Translations under genes and position numbers: made by a program
Part shown: piece by piece, positions 29,229 to 39,213 of the stretch
How positions within the stretch are numbered: position 1 is the first letter of the stretch
Layout: each line of letters opens with the position of its first letter
The notes under the pieces: model-generated
What the model was told of the DNA's origin: nothing
Databases searched by the model: none
The model's input: only the letters and a program-made list of their open reading frames with translations
Source of the DNA: Bacteroides zhangwenhongii
GTDB lineage: Bacteria; Bacteroidota; Bacteroidia; Bacteroidales; Bacteroidaceae
Direction: 5' to 3'
DNA: 64,000 nt
Assembly (NCBI RefSeq): GCF_009193325.2
Contig: NZ_CP059856.1
Coordinates: forward strand, 3,534,001-3,598,000

Positions 29229-32200
29229 ATGAAAATATTCGATAAACATATCATAAATATACTTTGCTTACTTCTACTTTTTACAGCATGTCACGATCAC
29301 ACATTAAAAGTAGCCCTATTGACCGATGGTGGTACAGAACAACAAACATCGGAATTGACTGCTTTAGGTCATTTATTGGATTCAGAAAAAGATATTACTT
29401 ATGAATATCTTCCAATAGACACTCTTACCGATTTATCTCACTATGATGTTGTATGGTATCATCGGATAGACAGTATGCCTATTTCAGAGCAAGAAAAACA
29501 AACGGGACCCATTTTGACAAAATACACCACTAATGGAGGTAAATTGATATTATCAATGGAAGCCGTCCGTTTACTAAATACATGGCAAATCGAACCAGAA
29601 CCTATAAAAAATAAGATCTTTGATGCCACAGATAAAGGTTTTGGACGCAAAGTAGGTTTTCATGCTTATCGTGAACACCCACTATTCGACCAACTATTCG
29701 GCGGTGCATACACTTGGCATGGGACAATCGATAATCAATGTCGTGTACTTGGTTTTTTCGGAGAAAATAAGCCAATGGCCTCAACAGCGAAAGTAATAGG
29801 AACACTATGGGAGTACATCTATTATCATCCAGAAGATAAAATTCTATGGGAAACGCAATTAGGCAAAGGTTCTATTTTAGCTATTGGCGGCTTTCTGTAT
29901 TATAATAAAGAAAATTTTCATACAGAAATATTAAATCAATTCACCCATAACTGCATTCGTTATCTAAGTGGCCAACCGATGAGAAGCAAAACTTTTTATT
30001 GGGAAAAAAAGCCATTAGATATCAAAGAAGAAAAAACAACAACTCCCCAAATTGCAATATCTCAACCAATTCAATGGCATATTCCGAAAACTCAAGAGAA
30101 AATATGCTGGAAAGCAACTAATACCACAATAGATTTACCTTCCCAAAAAGCAGTATTGATTGCTAAAGAGAAAAGCGGAATTGAAGAAATATGGGTTCAT
30201 CCGTTTCTATCTCTCCGTGACTATCGGATTTGGCTGGATATAAGCGGACGTGACACCTTAGTCTCCCTTGATTCCTATAATGCAACCGTTGAATTACGCC
30301 CCAATGCTATCATACGTACATATCAAGACCACGATTTTTATTTAAAGGAAGTTCTGACCTCACAAATAGACAATGCCGTGACAATAGCTCACTATGAGTG
30401 GAAAGGTAACAACATCCATCGGATCATAACTGATTATAAAAGTAACTTACGTTTTATGTGGCCATATGACGAATATGCGTTAGGAACCATATTCTATCAT
30501 TGGTCCTCAGAAGCCAATGCTTTTATTATCCACGACAGTAATAAAGAATTTGTTTCATTAATAGGGGCAAATCTACCGGGAACTCCTTTATTAAGCGGAC
30601 GTTTTGATGACTTTATCTATCCAAATAAAAAGCCACAAGGAATTGTGACAGACAAGCATCAAGTTGGATGCTCAGTAAGTTATAATGTAGAACAAAGTCA
30701 AACAATGGATATTTTCATGATAGCCAGTAATGAAGGACTATCCAAGGTTTTCAATAGTTACGCACAAGTGATCGAAAATCCACAATCGGTTTTTAACACA
30801 AGTATCAATCATTATAAAGAATATTTAGATAATAACCTGTCGATCACAACGCCAGACTCTTTATTTAATGAAGGTTTTCGTTGGGCAACAATCAGTTCAG
30901 CACAATTTATCGTCGATACTCCCGGTATAGGAACTTCCTTAATGGCAGGCTACTCATCTTCTCGCCGCGGTTGGAGAGGAGCACACAAGATAAGTGGACG
31001 CCCCGGATATGCCTGGTACTTTGGTCGTGATGCAATTTGGTCAGCATTTGCATTAACTGACATAGGTGATTTTACCACTGTCCGCAAAGTCTTGGAAACA
31101 TTGATACGTTATCAACAAATAGATGGAAAAATATATCATGAACTAACAACCAGTGGTTCTGTTCATTTCGACGCGTCAGATGCAACTCCCCTATTTATAA
31201 ATCTGATCGCTCGCTATCTACGAGCAAGCGGAGACTTTGAGTTCGTAAAAAAGCATATGCCTGCTATTACAAAAGCAATCAATTATTGCTATTCTACCGA
31301 TACGGATGGAGACCATTTAATAGAAATCAGCAATGTTGGACATGGATGGTTAGAAGGCGGAGACCTATATGGTTCACACACCGAATTCTATCTCGCTGGA
31401 CTATGGAATGCCGCTCTGAACGATGCAGTTTATATAGCTTCTTTAGTTGGAGATACTGTCAACAAAGCCAAATATAAGTCTGATGCTAATATAGTAAATG
31501 AGATAATAAACAAAAACTTCTGGAACGAAAAAGGTTACTATAATTATGGCAAACACAAAGATGGCAGTTATACAGATGAATGTATTGTGCTAGTTACCGT
31601 TCCTGTTTATATGGGCGTAACCGATAAAAAACGCTCGGAACACATGATGGAAAAATTCGCTTCCAGCCACTTCTCCACTGACTGGGGGGTCCGTATGATT
31701 AATGACAGCCACCCTATTTTTAACCCTACAGCTTATCATTTTGGTAGCGTATGGCCTTTATTCACAGGGTGGACTGCATTAGCTGAATATGAAGTCGGAC
31801 GTTATATTCAAGGCTTCTCACATATAATGGCCAATCTACAAAATTACCGTGAAATATCCCATGGCAGAATTCCCGAGGTTATTAACGGCGTTGTGTATAA
31901 GCCCTCCGGTGTAACCCTTCACCAATGTTGGTCAGAAACAATGGTATTACAGCCCATCGTAGAGGGAATGTTAGGATTTGCTCCTGATGCCCCACGTAAA
32001 CGATTAAAGCTAGCTCCACGTCTCCCTTTTCATTGGAATACCCTGCAAGTAGAAAAACTCCGGATAGCAGACACTTCAATTTCCTTCAACATGAAAAAGG
32101 AACCAGGTAAAATCCTGTATGTTTTCTCATCTACTCAACCAATCCAAGCTACCTTTAGCCCATCATTTGCACCAGGAAGCCGAGTTGAACGAGTATCTGT

Positions 32201-32615
32201 AAATGGGAAAGAAGTTGTTTTCGATTTACTGGATAATGGAGAATATATGAATATTAGCACAGAAATCTTTTTAGATAAAACAACTCAAGTGGAAGTTTTA
32301 CTTCATGAAGGAATGTCTGCTCTGCCTGCCTACCAACTTCCACAATATGGTGAAATATCAAAAGGTATCAGAATATTAAGTCAAAAACTAACCAATAAAG
32401 CTCTAGAAATTATCGTAGAAGGAATTCCCGGAACGACCTCTTCTATTGAGCTTTATTTACCAATAGGATACAAATACATTGAAGGAGTAGATGAGGAAAT
32501 TAAGACCACGACAGAAGGAGTGCATACTTTCAGGATAACCTTTGCTAAGACAAAAGATAAATATACTACCAAAGTAATAAAAATATATCCACCATCATCT
32601 GCCACAAACCTATAA
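29229..32615 (+). CDS. Large putative glycoside hydrolase: N-terminal ThuA/GATase-like domain and (alpha/alpha)6 GDE-like catalytic domain
   Basis: 1128-residue lipoprotein (LFTAC, Cys21). Residues about 25-260 look like a ThuA/glutamine-amidotransferase-like fold: VALLTDGG, YDVVWYHRID, GGKLILSMEAVRLL, GSILAIGGFLYY. A beta-sandwich region follows. Residues about 545-950 resemble the (alpha/alpha)6 barrel of glycogen-debranching and related hydrolases: FNEGFRWATISSAQF, RPGYAWYFGRDAIWSAFAL, KIYHELTTSG, DASDATPLFI, GHGWLEGGDLYGSHTEFYLAGLW and GSVWPLFTGWTALAEYE. The acidic residues in IYHEL, DASD and WLEGGD are catalytic candidates. I do not recognise a characterised family with this architecture. 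It lies between GH92 and GH127 with 12- and 31-bp gaps. Confidence 0.72.
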   Translation: MKIFDKHIINILCLLLLFTACHDHTLKVALLTDGGTEQQTSELTALGHLLDSEKDITYEYLPIDTLTDLSHYDVVWYHRIDSMPISEQEKQTGPILTKYTTNGGKLILSMEAVRLLNTWQIEPEPIKNKIFDATDKGFGRKVGFHAYREHPLFDQLFGGAYTWHGTIDNQCRVLGFFGENKPMASTAKVIGTLWEYIYYHPEDKILWETQLGKGSILAIGGFLYYNKENFHTEILNQFTHNCIRYLSGQPMRSKTFYWEKKPLDIKEEKTTTPQIAISQPIQWHIPKTQEKICWKATNTTIDLPSQKAVLIAKEKSGIEEIWVHPFLSLRDYRIWLDISGRDTLVSLDSYNATVELRPNAIIRTYQDHDFYLKEVLTSQIDNAVTIAHYEWKGNNIHRIITDYKSNLRFMWPYDEYALGTIFYHWSSEANAFIIHDSNKEFVSLIGANLPGTPLLSGRFDDFIYPNKKPQGIVTDKHQVGCSVSYNVEQSQTMDIFMIASNEGLSKVFNSYAQVIENPQSVFNTSINHYKEYLDNNLSITTPDSLFNEGFRWATISSAQFIVDTPGIGTSLMAGYSSSRRGWRGAHKISGRPGYAWYFGRDAIWSAFALTDIGDFTTVRKVLETLIRYQQIDGKIYHELTTSGSVHFDASDATPLFINLIARYLRASGDFEFVKKHMPAITKAINYCYSTDTDGDHLIEISNVGHGWLEGGDLYGSHTEFYLAGLWNAALNDAVYIASLVGDTVNKAKYKSDANIVNEIINKNFWNEKGYYNYGKHKDGSYTDECIVLVTVPVYMGVTDKKRSEHMMEKFASSHFSTDWGVRMINDSHPIFNPTAYHFGSVWPLFTGWTALAEYEVGRYIQGFSHIMANLQNYREISHGRIPEVINGVVYKPSGVTLHQCWSETMVLQPIVEGMLGFAPDAPRKRLKLAPRLPFHWNTLQVEKLRIADTSISFNMKKEPGKILYVFSSTQPIQATFSPSFAPGSRVERVSVNGKEVVFDLLDNGEYMNISTEIFLDKTTQVEVLLHEGMSALPAYQLPQYGEISKGIRILSQKLTNKALEIIVEGIPGTTSSIELYLPIGYKYIEGVDEEIKTTTEGVHTFRITFAKTKDKYTTKVIKIYPPSSATNL

Positions 32616-32646
32616 TTCTTATTTACTAAATAATAAAAGGAACATC

Positions 32647-34494
32647 ATGAAAAAAATAAAGCAATTAGTTTTCTTACCAATATTTGCATTAGGAATATTC
32701 TCATGCAATACATCACAAACAGAAATTCCTTTTCAAAAGAATGAACCAGTAGATTTTTCAAAAGTAAAAATAAAAGACAGTTTTTGGCTTCCGAGAATCA
32801 ATAAACATGCAGAAACGACATTACCTGCATGTATTCGCCAATGCGAAATAGAAACACAACGAATTAAAAACTTTGCTATTGCAGGAGGACTAGAAACAGG
32901 AGAATTTAAAGGGCTGGTATACGATGATTCGGACCTCTATAAAATGATAGAAGGATGTGCCTATTCTCTAATGAATCACCCAAACAATGGACTAGAAGAG
33001 AAGTTAGATGAGATTATCGCCAAAATAGCTTCTGCGCAGCAGAAAGACGGTTATCTAATGACTTATTTTATTCTAAATGATCTAAACCAACGCTGGACAA
33101 ATATGGATAAACATGAAATGTACTGTTGTGGACACTTAATAGAAGCTGCCATAGCCTATTATAACGCTACGGGCAAAAAAACTTTATTGGACATTGCAAT
33201 CAAATATGCTGACCATATAGATAAAACCTTCGGAGAACAGAAAAAGAAATGGGTACCTGGCCATCAAGAAATTGAACTAGCATTGGTAAAACTTTACCGT
33301 GCGACTAAAGATCAACGGTATCTGCATCTTTCCCACTGGCTACTTGAACAACGCGGACAGAATCTAGGAGACTGGGAAAACAAGGATTATTATCAAGACT
33401 TAAAGCCAGTAGCTCAACTATCCAAGATTAATGGCCATGCAGTACGAGCTATGTATATGTTTACAGGAATGGCTGACTTGGCTTCTATTACCGAAGATAC
33501 AACTTACATACAAGCATTAGATCGTCTTTGGGATGACGTTGTTAACACTAAAATGTACATAACAGGAGGTATTGGTTCCTCTCGCAAGAATGAAGGTTTT
33601 ACGGAAGATTACGATCTGCCCAATGCCGAAGCTTATTGCGAGACTTGCGCATCCGTCGGCATGGTATTCTGGAATCAACGAATGAATATGTTGAAAGGAG
33701 ACAGTAAATATATTGATATACTAGAAAAATCTATGTACAATGGAGCTTTAGCAGGCATCTCTCTGTCCGCAGATCACTTCTTTTATGTTAATCCGCTCGA
33801 ATCCGACGGATCGCATCACCGCAAAGCCTGGTACGGTACAGCCTGCTGCCCAAGCCAAATCTCACGTTTCCTGCCTTCTGTCGGTAATTATATTTATGCA
33901 ACTTCATCCAATGCCCTGTGGATAAACTTATATATTGGTAGCACAACAACCGTTAATATTAACAATATACCCGTAGACATAAGCCAAACGACCGACTACC
34001 CATGGAAAGGCAAAGTTACATTACGCGTAAATCCCTCACAAAACCAAACTTTCACTATCAAACTACGATTACCCGGATGGTGTGATAAGTACACATTAGC
34101 TGTCAACGGGAAAGAATATAGAGCAAAGCAAGAAAGGGGGTATTTGTTAATAGAACGAAGCTGGAATGCCAACGATAGTATCACATTTGATATGCCAATG
34201 CCTATAAAAGTAATGTCAGCAAACCCACGTGTAAAAGCCAACATCGGCAAACGTTGTCTACAACGAGGTCCATTAGTGTATTGTATGGAGGAAGTCGACA
34301 ACCCGTTATATAATAAAGCTACCATATCCCCATCGATGGACTATAAAGCAACTTTCACCCCCCAATTATTAAACGGTATCATAAGTATAACAGCTACTGC
34401 TGCAGACAGTACAAGCTATCAATTCATCCCCTATTATGCATGGGATAACCGTTTTCCCGGCAAGATGAAAGTTTGGATCGATTATGTAGAATAA
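32647..34494 (+). CDS. GH127-family beta-L-arabinofuranosidase lipoprotein
   Basis: 615 residues, lipobox GIFSC with Cys20. GH127 releases beta-L-arabinofuranose using a cysteine nucleophile held at a zinc site. The expected site is complete: Glu332 and Cys334 in YCETCAS and the Cys400-Cys401 pair in TACCPSQ. The N-terminal (alpha/alpha)6 domain carries GHLIEAAIAYYNATGKK and GHQEIELALVKLY; a C-terminal beta domain contains LRLPGWCDKYTLAVNGK and RGPLVYCMEEVDN, typical of the family. It ends the plus-strand unit and is followed by a decayed relative. Confidence 0.93.
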   Translation: MKKIKQLVFLPIFALGIFSCNTSQTEIPFQKNEPVDFSKVKIKDSFWLPRINKHAETTLPACIRQCEIETQRIKNFAIAGGLETGEFKGLVYDDSDLYKMIEGCAYSLMNHPNNGLEEKLDEIIAKIASAQQKDGYLMTYFILNDLNQRWTNMDKHEMYCCGHLIEAAIAYYNATGKKTLLDIAIKYADHIDKTFGEQKKKWVPGHQEIELALVKLYRATKDQRYLHLSHWLLEQRGQNLGDWENKDYYQDLKPVAQLSKINGHAVRAMYMFTGMADLASITEDTTYIQALDRLWDDVVNTKMYITGGIGSSRKNEGFTEDYDLPNAEAYCETCASVGMVFWNQRMNMLKGDSKYIDILEKSMYNGALAGISLSADHFFYVNPLESDGSHHRKAWYGTACCPSQISRFLPSVGNYIYATSSNALWINLYIGSTTTVNINNIPVDISQTTDYPWKGKVTLRVNPSQNQTFTIKLRLPGWCDKYTLAVNGKEYRAKQERGYLLIERSWNANDSITFDMPMPIKVMSANPRVKANIGKRCLQRGPLVYCMEEVDNPLYNKATISPSMDYKATFTPQLLNGIISITATAADSTSYQFIPYYAWDNRFPGKMKVWIDYVE

Positions 34495-34564
34495 GCAATA
34501 TTATAAATTATCTCACTCAACGTCACCATGAATATATCAACCAATATAAGATTCACTATTTTAA

Positions 34565-35104
34565 CGTGGTCCTTACTGGATCGATGGAATATTGCCATTG
34601 ACCTACATTATGGATAATAGCCTTCTAAAGCAGAAAGTCCAATCATGGGTGAAATGGGCCTTACAAAGCCAACACTCCGATATTTTTTTCAGCCCTTCTA
34701 GCAGTTATCCCCCGAAAAAGGACTACAACGGTGGCCTAGAATGGTTGTTTTTAAAGTTCCTAAAAAATATTATTCGGCAACTAAAGACAAACGAGTTATA
34801 AATTTTATGACACGCTATTTTCGCTATCAACTGCAGACTCTTCCCAGTCAGCCGCTAGGAAACTAGGCCTTCTAGACAAAATATCGTGCTTGTAAAAATT
34901 TACAAATTGTCTACTGGCTTTATAATCTGACTGGAGATTCTTTTCTATTAGATTTAGGTGCCGTCCGGCAATTCCACGGGCAATCACAAGGTATGTATGG
35001 TGGTGATGAAGCAATACACGGTAACAATCCCACATAAGGAACCACACTATGTGCTATAGCCGCATCAATGTTTTCCCTCGAAGAAATGAGCCAAATAACA
35101 GGCA
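34565..35104 (+). pseudogene. Decayed beta-L-arabinofuranosidase-domain (DUF1680/GH127-like) gene
   Basis: No open frame spans this gap, but family-like protein can be read across frames. Frame 1 from 34571 reads PYWIDGILPLTYIMDNSLLK and continues to a stop at 34799-34801. The next frame takes over near 34785 with DKRVINFMTRYFRYQLQTLP and SQPLGN, then stops (TAG) stand where this family has Trp, twice (34864-34883). YWLYNLTGDSFLLDLG follows. Then comes an apparent internal deletion, then FHGQSQGMYGGDEAIHGNNP, a TAA where Gln is usual, and MFSLEEMSQITG. The remnant runs into the HTCS stop codon at 35105. N- and C-terminal parts are missing. The comparison with the family is from memory, not alignment. 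Confidence 0.8.
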
Positions 35105-38100
35105 TTAGCTAGCAAAGTCTTTGGGAGATACCCCGAATTGTTTTTGAAAACATTTGGCGAAATAAGAAGGAGAATTAAATCCAACCATATAACAAATCTC
35201 ACTTATCCTATTCTCACCATCTTTCAACAATTGAGCAGCCCTCTTCAAACGTTCCAAACGAAGATATTCATTCGGACTCAAATCTAGTACTCCTTTTATT
35301 TTCCGATAAAAATTAGAACGACTCATATTTAGATTATCTGCCATATCATCCATACTGAACTCCGGATTAGTATAATTGATTTGGATGACCTCATTTAGTT
35401 TCTTTATAAATTCTTCATCCGCTTTTGTCAATGCCATTGTATTAGCAGCCACAAAAGGAGATTTCGCAAAAGTCCGACGCAATTTTTCCCGATTCTGAAT
35501 AAGATTGGAAGCACAAGCCTGCAAATACTCCACTGAGAACGGTTTTTCGATATATGCGTCGGCTCCCAACTCCATCCCTTCTATCTTAGACTGAATATTT
35601 GTCTTCGCTGTCAACAAAATAATTGGAATATGGCTATAATTCAAATCCGACTTAATCGTCTTACACAGTTCAAAACCATCCATAACTGGCATTACTACAT
35701 CACTAACCACCAAATTCACATAGTTGCCATCCAGTAGCTGCAATCCTTCCATCCCATTGGTAGCTGTCAATACCATATATTCTTTTGACAATTGGCGTAC
35801 AACAAAGGAAAGCATATCCGGATTGTCCTCTACGACTAATATAGTTGGTCTATTATCTTTTTTGTCAATATGTTCTGCAGGAGCTTCTTTCATTTTATCC
35901 ATTTCGACTTCCGGTGTCAATGTAATGGTCATATCCTGTATAATTGGTAAAGTCAGGCAGAAAATATTACTTTTCTCCCCTTTTTCCATAGCAAGAGTTC
36001 CCTGGTGCAATTCAGCTAATGAACGGGAAAGAGCCAGTCCGATCCCCGTTCCAGTAGTCACCTTTCCATCTTCTTTCTCATTAAAGCGGGCAAAAGGTTT
36101 AAAGATCTTCTCTTTCATCTCGTCTGGGATAATCACACCATCATTATCTGTACGAATACGGAAAGATTTATCATCATCTGTATCCGGCACTTCCAGCGAT
36201 ATATGCACGTAACTTTCCGCATATTTCACTGCATTATTCAACAAGTTACTGATAATTTTCGTAAATGCTTCCTGATTGATATGTGCATAAAAATCCTGTT
36301 CAGGTACATTCAAAACAAAATTCAACCCTTTCTGCTTTGCCAAAGAGGTAAAGCGTTTATGAGTTTCTTTCAAGATTTCCGTAACATTGCATTCAGTAAA
36401 GTTCAAGCGGAACCCCTGACTTTCCGTTTTACGGAAATCAAGTAATTGATTAACCAGATTCAGCAGCCGTTCCGTATTCTGTTTCATGACATTCAAATCT
36501 TCCCGAGTTTCTGCATCCACCTGTTTCTTTAATATAATATTTTCCAACGGACCTTTTATCAATGTCAACGGAGTGCGTATCTCGTGGGCCACATTCGTAA
36601 AGAAGTCAATCTTTGCATGATATACCTCACGCTCCTTTTCCTGTTCAAACTTCTCCATCTGCCGACGATGTTTGTAATTACTACGTCTCTTGAAATACAT
36701 AACCGCATACAGAGAGCAACCTATTATCAACAAAGCATATATGAAATAAGCACAAATTGAAAGATAAAAAGGAGGTAATATCTGTACCTTTAATGATACT
36801 CCTTCTTCATTCCATACCCCATCACTATTAGACACCTTAACCTTAAATATATAATTGCCATAACGCAAATTGGAATAAGTAACGATAGGACTTTCACCGA
36901 CCGTCAACCAATCTGTATCAAAACCATCCAACTTATACATGATCTTACTCATTTTCGGAGCCTGAAAGTCCAATGCAGTTACCCGAAAAGAGAAAGAATT
37001 CTGATTGGCCCGAAGTACGATTTCATCAGAGAACGTGATACTTTTCTCCAACGGAGCTCCCGGATCACCCACAAACACTTCCTTACCAAACAACAGAAAA
37101 TCCGTAATCACAACAGAAGGAAGAGACTTGTTCTCCGAAAAAGTCTTCGGATTAAACGCTACAAAGCCATCAATACTTCCTAAATAGATCGTTCCATCCT
37201 CCGTCTCAAAACTCGATCGATAGTTAAACTGATCTCCCAACAAACCGTTGGAAGTTGTATATACTTTCATTCCACCCGTAGCCGGCTGAAAGCATACCAG
37301 ACCATTATTGGTAGTCAGCCAAAAGAACCCTTCTTTATCCTCCACAATCTGATAAACCACATCGTTCGGCAATCCGTCAGCCAAACTATAATTGGTGAAA
37401 GTCTCCGTATCCGAGTGAAAACAGCAGAAGCCTCCACCTTGAGTAGTCAGCCACACCTGACGATGTGAATCCTCAAAGATACTTACCACTTTATCATAGG
37501 GTAGACTTTTCGGATTATTTTCATCATGCAAATAGTTTTTCCATCTTTTCTCGTTTACATTATAACAATAAGCACCATTTGCATAAGTTGCAAGCCAGAG
37601 GTTACCACCGGAATCTTCTTTTATATCATATACAAACTTTCCATTCAGTTCCGGTATCCGGTCAAAACCATCCAACTGTTTATTATAGCGCAACAAACCA
37701 AATAAAGTACCTAAATAAATATCTCCCGTCGTTGTCCGGCAAATAGAAAAAACACTATTATCCACTAACGAATAAGGTGACTCTGTTTTCAGATACGTTT
37801 TTACAATAGCTCCCGTCCGCGTATCCACCACTTTCACTCCCTTTGAGAAAGTTCCTACCCAAAGGTTATCACCAACCATACACAACCCATGTACATTTGT
37901 AAAAGCATTGCTCGGTGTGAAGAAAGAGAAAGTCTTTGTTTTAGGATTAAAACGATTCAAGCCTCCATCTTCCGTACCAATCCACAAAATACCCTGATTA
38001 TCCTGACAAAACTCACGTACACGTTTCCCCTGCAACCCGTTCGCTGCTCCTTTTGGATAATATTTCTCAAAATTCGTATAGAAACGGGGATAATAGTTTA

Positions 38101-39115
38101 TCCCACCGAAGTAAGAACCAATCCAGATACCACCTTCGCGGTCTTTGCACAAAGAATAAATAGCATTATCTGACAAAGAGTACGGATCGTTAATCGAACT
38201 ACGCAAATGAACATACTTGCCCGTCCGGAGATTATAAATATAAAGCCCCGACTCTGCGCCAATCCAAAGTTCATTGTCAGAAGCCACCAGCAATTCACGG
38301 CAGAATACAGACTCTCCACCTTCATCCACCGAAAGCAAGTCATGTAATTTATTCGAAGTCAGATTCAGCTCCTTCACCCCTCCTTTCAATGAACCTACAT
38401 ACAGGCAATTGTACGCACCTTTCGCGAGGCATATCACAACATCGTTCGCATAAGTTTCTTGTTTATCCACAGGAGACAGATAGGGATGAAGTGTTTTCAA
38501 GCGGTCTTTCGAATAGAAAAGTCCGTCACCGTAACAGCCAATCCAAAGCGTTCCGCTATTATCAAAAGCAAAAGTCTGCACATTGCTGGTAAGAAAAGAA
38601 AAATCCTTTAATGTATGATTCCGAAGTTGGTCCTTTTCCAAATCATAGCAGAACAATCCTTGTGACTCTACAGCCATCCAGACGCATCCCTGATTATCAC
38701 CGGATATTGCAGTTACTGTGTGTTCTACTCTTGTACCCTCCAGACTGAGTTCGGTAAAGTGCAAAAAAGAATCTTTCTCCGGATAATAAACGTAGAGCCC
38801 CACATCTGTTCCTATCCAGATATTTCCCTCCGCATCCTCATAGAGAGCCGTAATAAAATTATTGCCAATGCTTTGCCGACTACGATTATCATGTTTGAAT
38901 TTACGGAACGACAAACCGTCATACCGGTTCAGTCCATCCTTCGTACCGAACCACATGAATCCTTGCTTATCCTGCAAAATCGCATTGACTGTATTTTGGG
39001 ATAATCCGTTTTGTACACTCAGATTTTTGAAATAATAATGTTCATTCGCCACTTGTGCATGGCAAATGCCCGAGTAACAAACAAGACAGATTAAAAGTAG
39101 TAAAGTCTTCTTCAT
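35105..39115 (-). CDS. Hybrid two-component system (HTCS) sensor-regulator of the PUL
   Basis: 1336 residues, one-protein two-component system. Signal peptide; periplasmic Reg_prop propeller repeats (many WIGT/WLTT-type blades, about 25-690); Y_Y_Y domain (about 700-780); one membrane helix (about 783-805); histidine kinase with His844 in FFTNVAHEIRTPL and ATPase motifs LNNAVKYAE and GTGIGLAL; receiver with Asp1139 in VVSDVVMP and Lys in EKPFS; AraC-type helix-turn-helix in the last 100 residues. Such proteins sense an oligosaccharide in the periplasm and activate their PUL. Its promoter carries operator E, implying autoregulation. It faces the GH127 unit tail to tail. Confidence 0.97.
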   Translation of the reverse strand: MKKTLLLLICLVCYSGICHAQVANEHYYFKNLSVQNGLSQNTVNAILQDKQGFMWFGTKDGLNRYDGLSFRKFKHDNRSRQSIGNNFITALYEDAEGNIWIGTDVGLYVYYPEKDSFLHFTELSLEGTRVEHTVTAISGDNQGCVWMAVESQGLFCYDLEKDQLRNHTLKDFSFLTSNVQTFAFDNSGTLWIGCYGDGLFYSKDRLKTLHPYLSPVDKQETYANDVVICLAKGAYNCLYVGSLKGGVKELNLTSNKLHDLLSVDEGGESVFCRELLVASDNELWIGAESGLYIYNLRTGKYVHLRSSINDPYSLSDNAIYSLCKDREGGIWIGSYFGGINYYPRFYTNFEKYYPKGAANGLQGKRVREFCQDNQGILWIGTEDGGLNRFNPKTKTFSFFTPSNAFTNVHGLCMVGDNLWVGTFSKGVKVVDTRTGAIVKTYLKTESPYSLVDNSVFSICRTTTGDIYLGTLFGLLRYNKQLDGFDRIPELNGKFVYDIKEDSGGNLWLATYANGAYCYNVNEKRWKNYLHDENNPKSLPYDKVVSIFEDSHRQVWLTTQGGGFCCFHSDTETFTNYSLADGLPNDVVYQIVEDKEGFFWLTTNNGLVCFQPATGGMKVYTTSNGLLGDQFNYRSSFETEDGTIYLGSIDGFVAFNPKTFSENKSLPSVVITDFLLFGKEVFVGDPGAPLEKSITFSDEIVLRANQNSFSFRVTALDFQAPKMSKIMYKLDGFDTDWLTVGESPIVTYSNLRYGNYIFKVKVSNSDGVWNEEGVSLKVQILPPFYLSICAYFIYALLIIGCSLYAVMYFKRRSNYKHRRQMEKFEQEKEREVYHAKIDFFTNVAHEIRTPLTLIKGPLENIILKKQVDAETREDLNVMKQNTERLLNLVNQLLDFRKTESQGFRLNFTECNVTEILKETHKRFTSLAKQKGLNFVLNVPEQDFYAHINQEAFTKIISNLLNNAVKYAESYVHISLEVPDTDDDKSFRIRTDNDGVIIPDEMKEKIFKPFARFNEKEDGKVTTGTGIGLALSRSLAELHQGTLAMEKGEKSNIFCLTLPIIQDMTITLTPEVEMDKMKEAPAEHIDKKDNRPTILVVEDNPDMLSFVVRQLSKEYMVLTATNGMEGLQLLDGNYVNLVVSDVVMPVMDGFELCKTIKSDLNYSHIPIILLTAKTNIQSKIEGMELGADAYIEKPFSVEYLQACASNLIQNREKLRRTFAKSPFVAANTMALTKADEEFIKKLNEVIQINYTNPEFSMDDMADNLNMSRSNFYRKIKGVLDLSPNEYLRLERLKRAAQLLKDGENRISEICYMVGFNSPSYFAKCFQKQFGVSPKDFAS

Positions 39116-39148
39116 ATTACGTGTTTTCTAGCTTTCTGTTTGAATTAC

Positions 39149-39156
39149 CAAATGTA
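39149..39156 (-). promoter_or_regulatory. -7 promoter box of the HTCS gene
   Basis: Minus-strand TACATTTG, 34 nt before the HTCS ATG at 39115. Confidence 0.62.
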
Positions 39157-39187
39157 GGCAAAATAACAAAAGAAAGATAGCAATTAC

Positions 39188-39213
39188 GTCTCAATGAATA
39201 ATAAAATAGTCCT
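39188..39213 (-). promoter_or_regulatory. PUL operator site E (HTCS promoter)
   Basis: Plus-strand GTCTCAAT (39188-39195) and GTCCTATT (39209-39216) at 21 bp. The conserved T at 39189 is 33 bp from the -7 box end (39156). It slightly overlaps the last codons of the acyl-CoA synthetase gene. Confidence 0.7.

Noticed and set aside
34805-35047. 80-aa minus-strand frame in the gap after GH127
   Set aside because: It is antisense to the decayed arabinofuranosidase-like remnant, which explains the sequence better.
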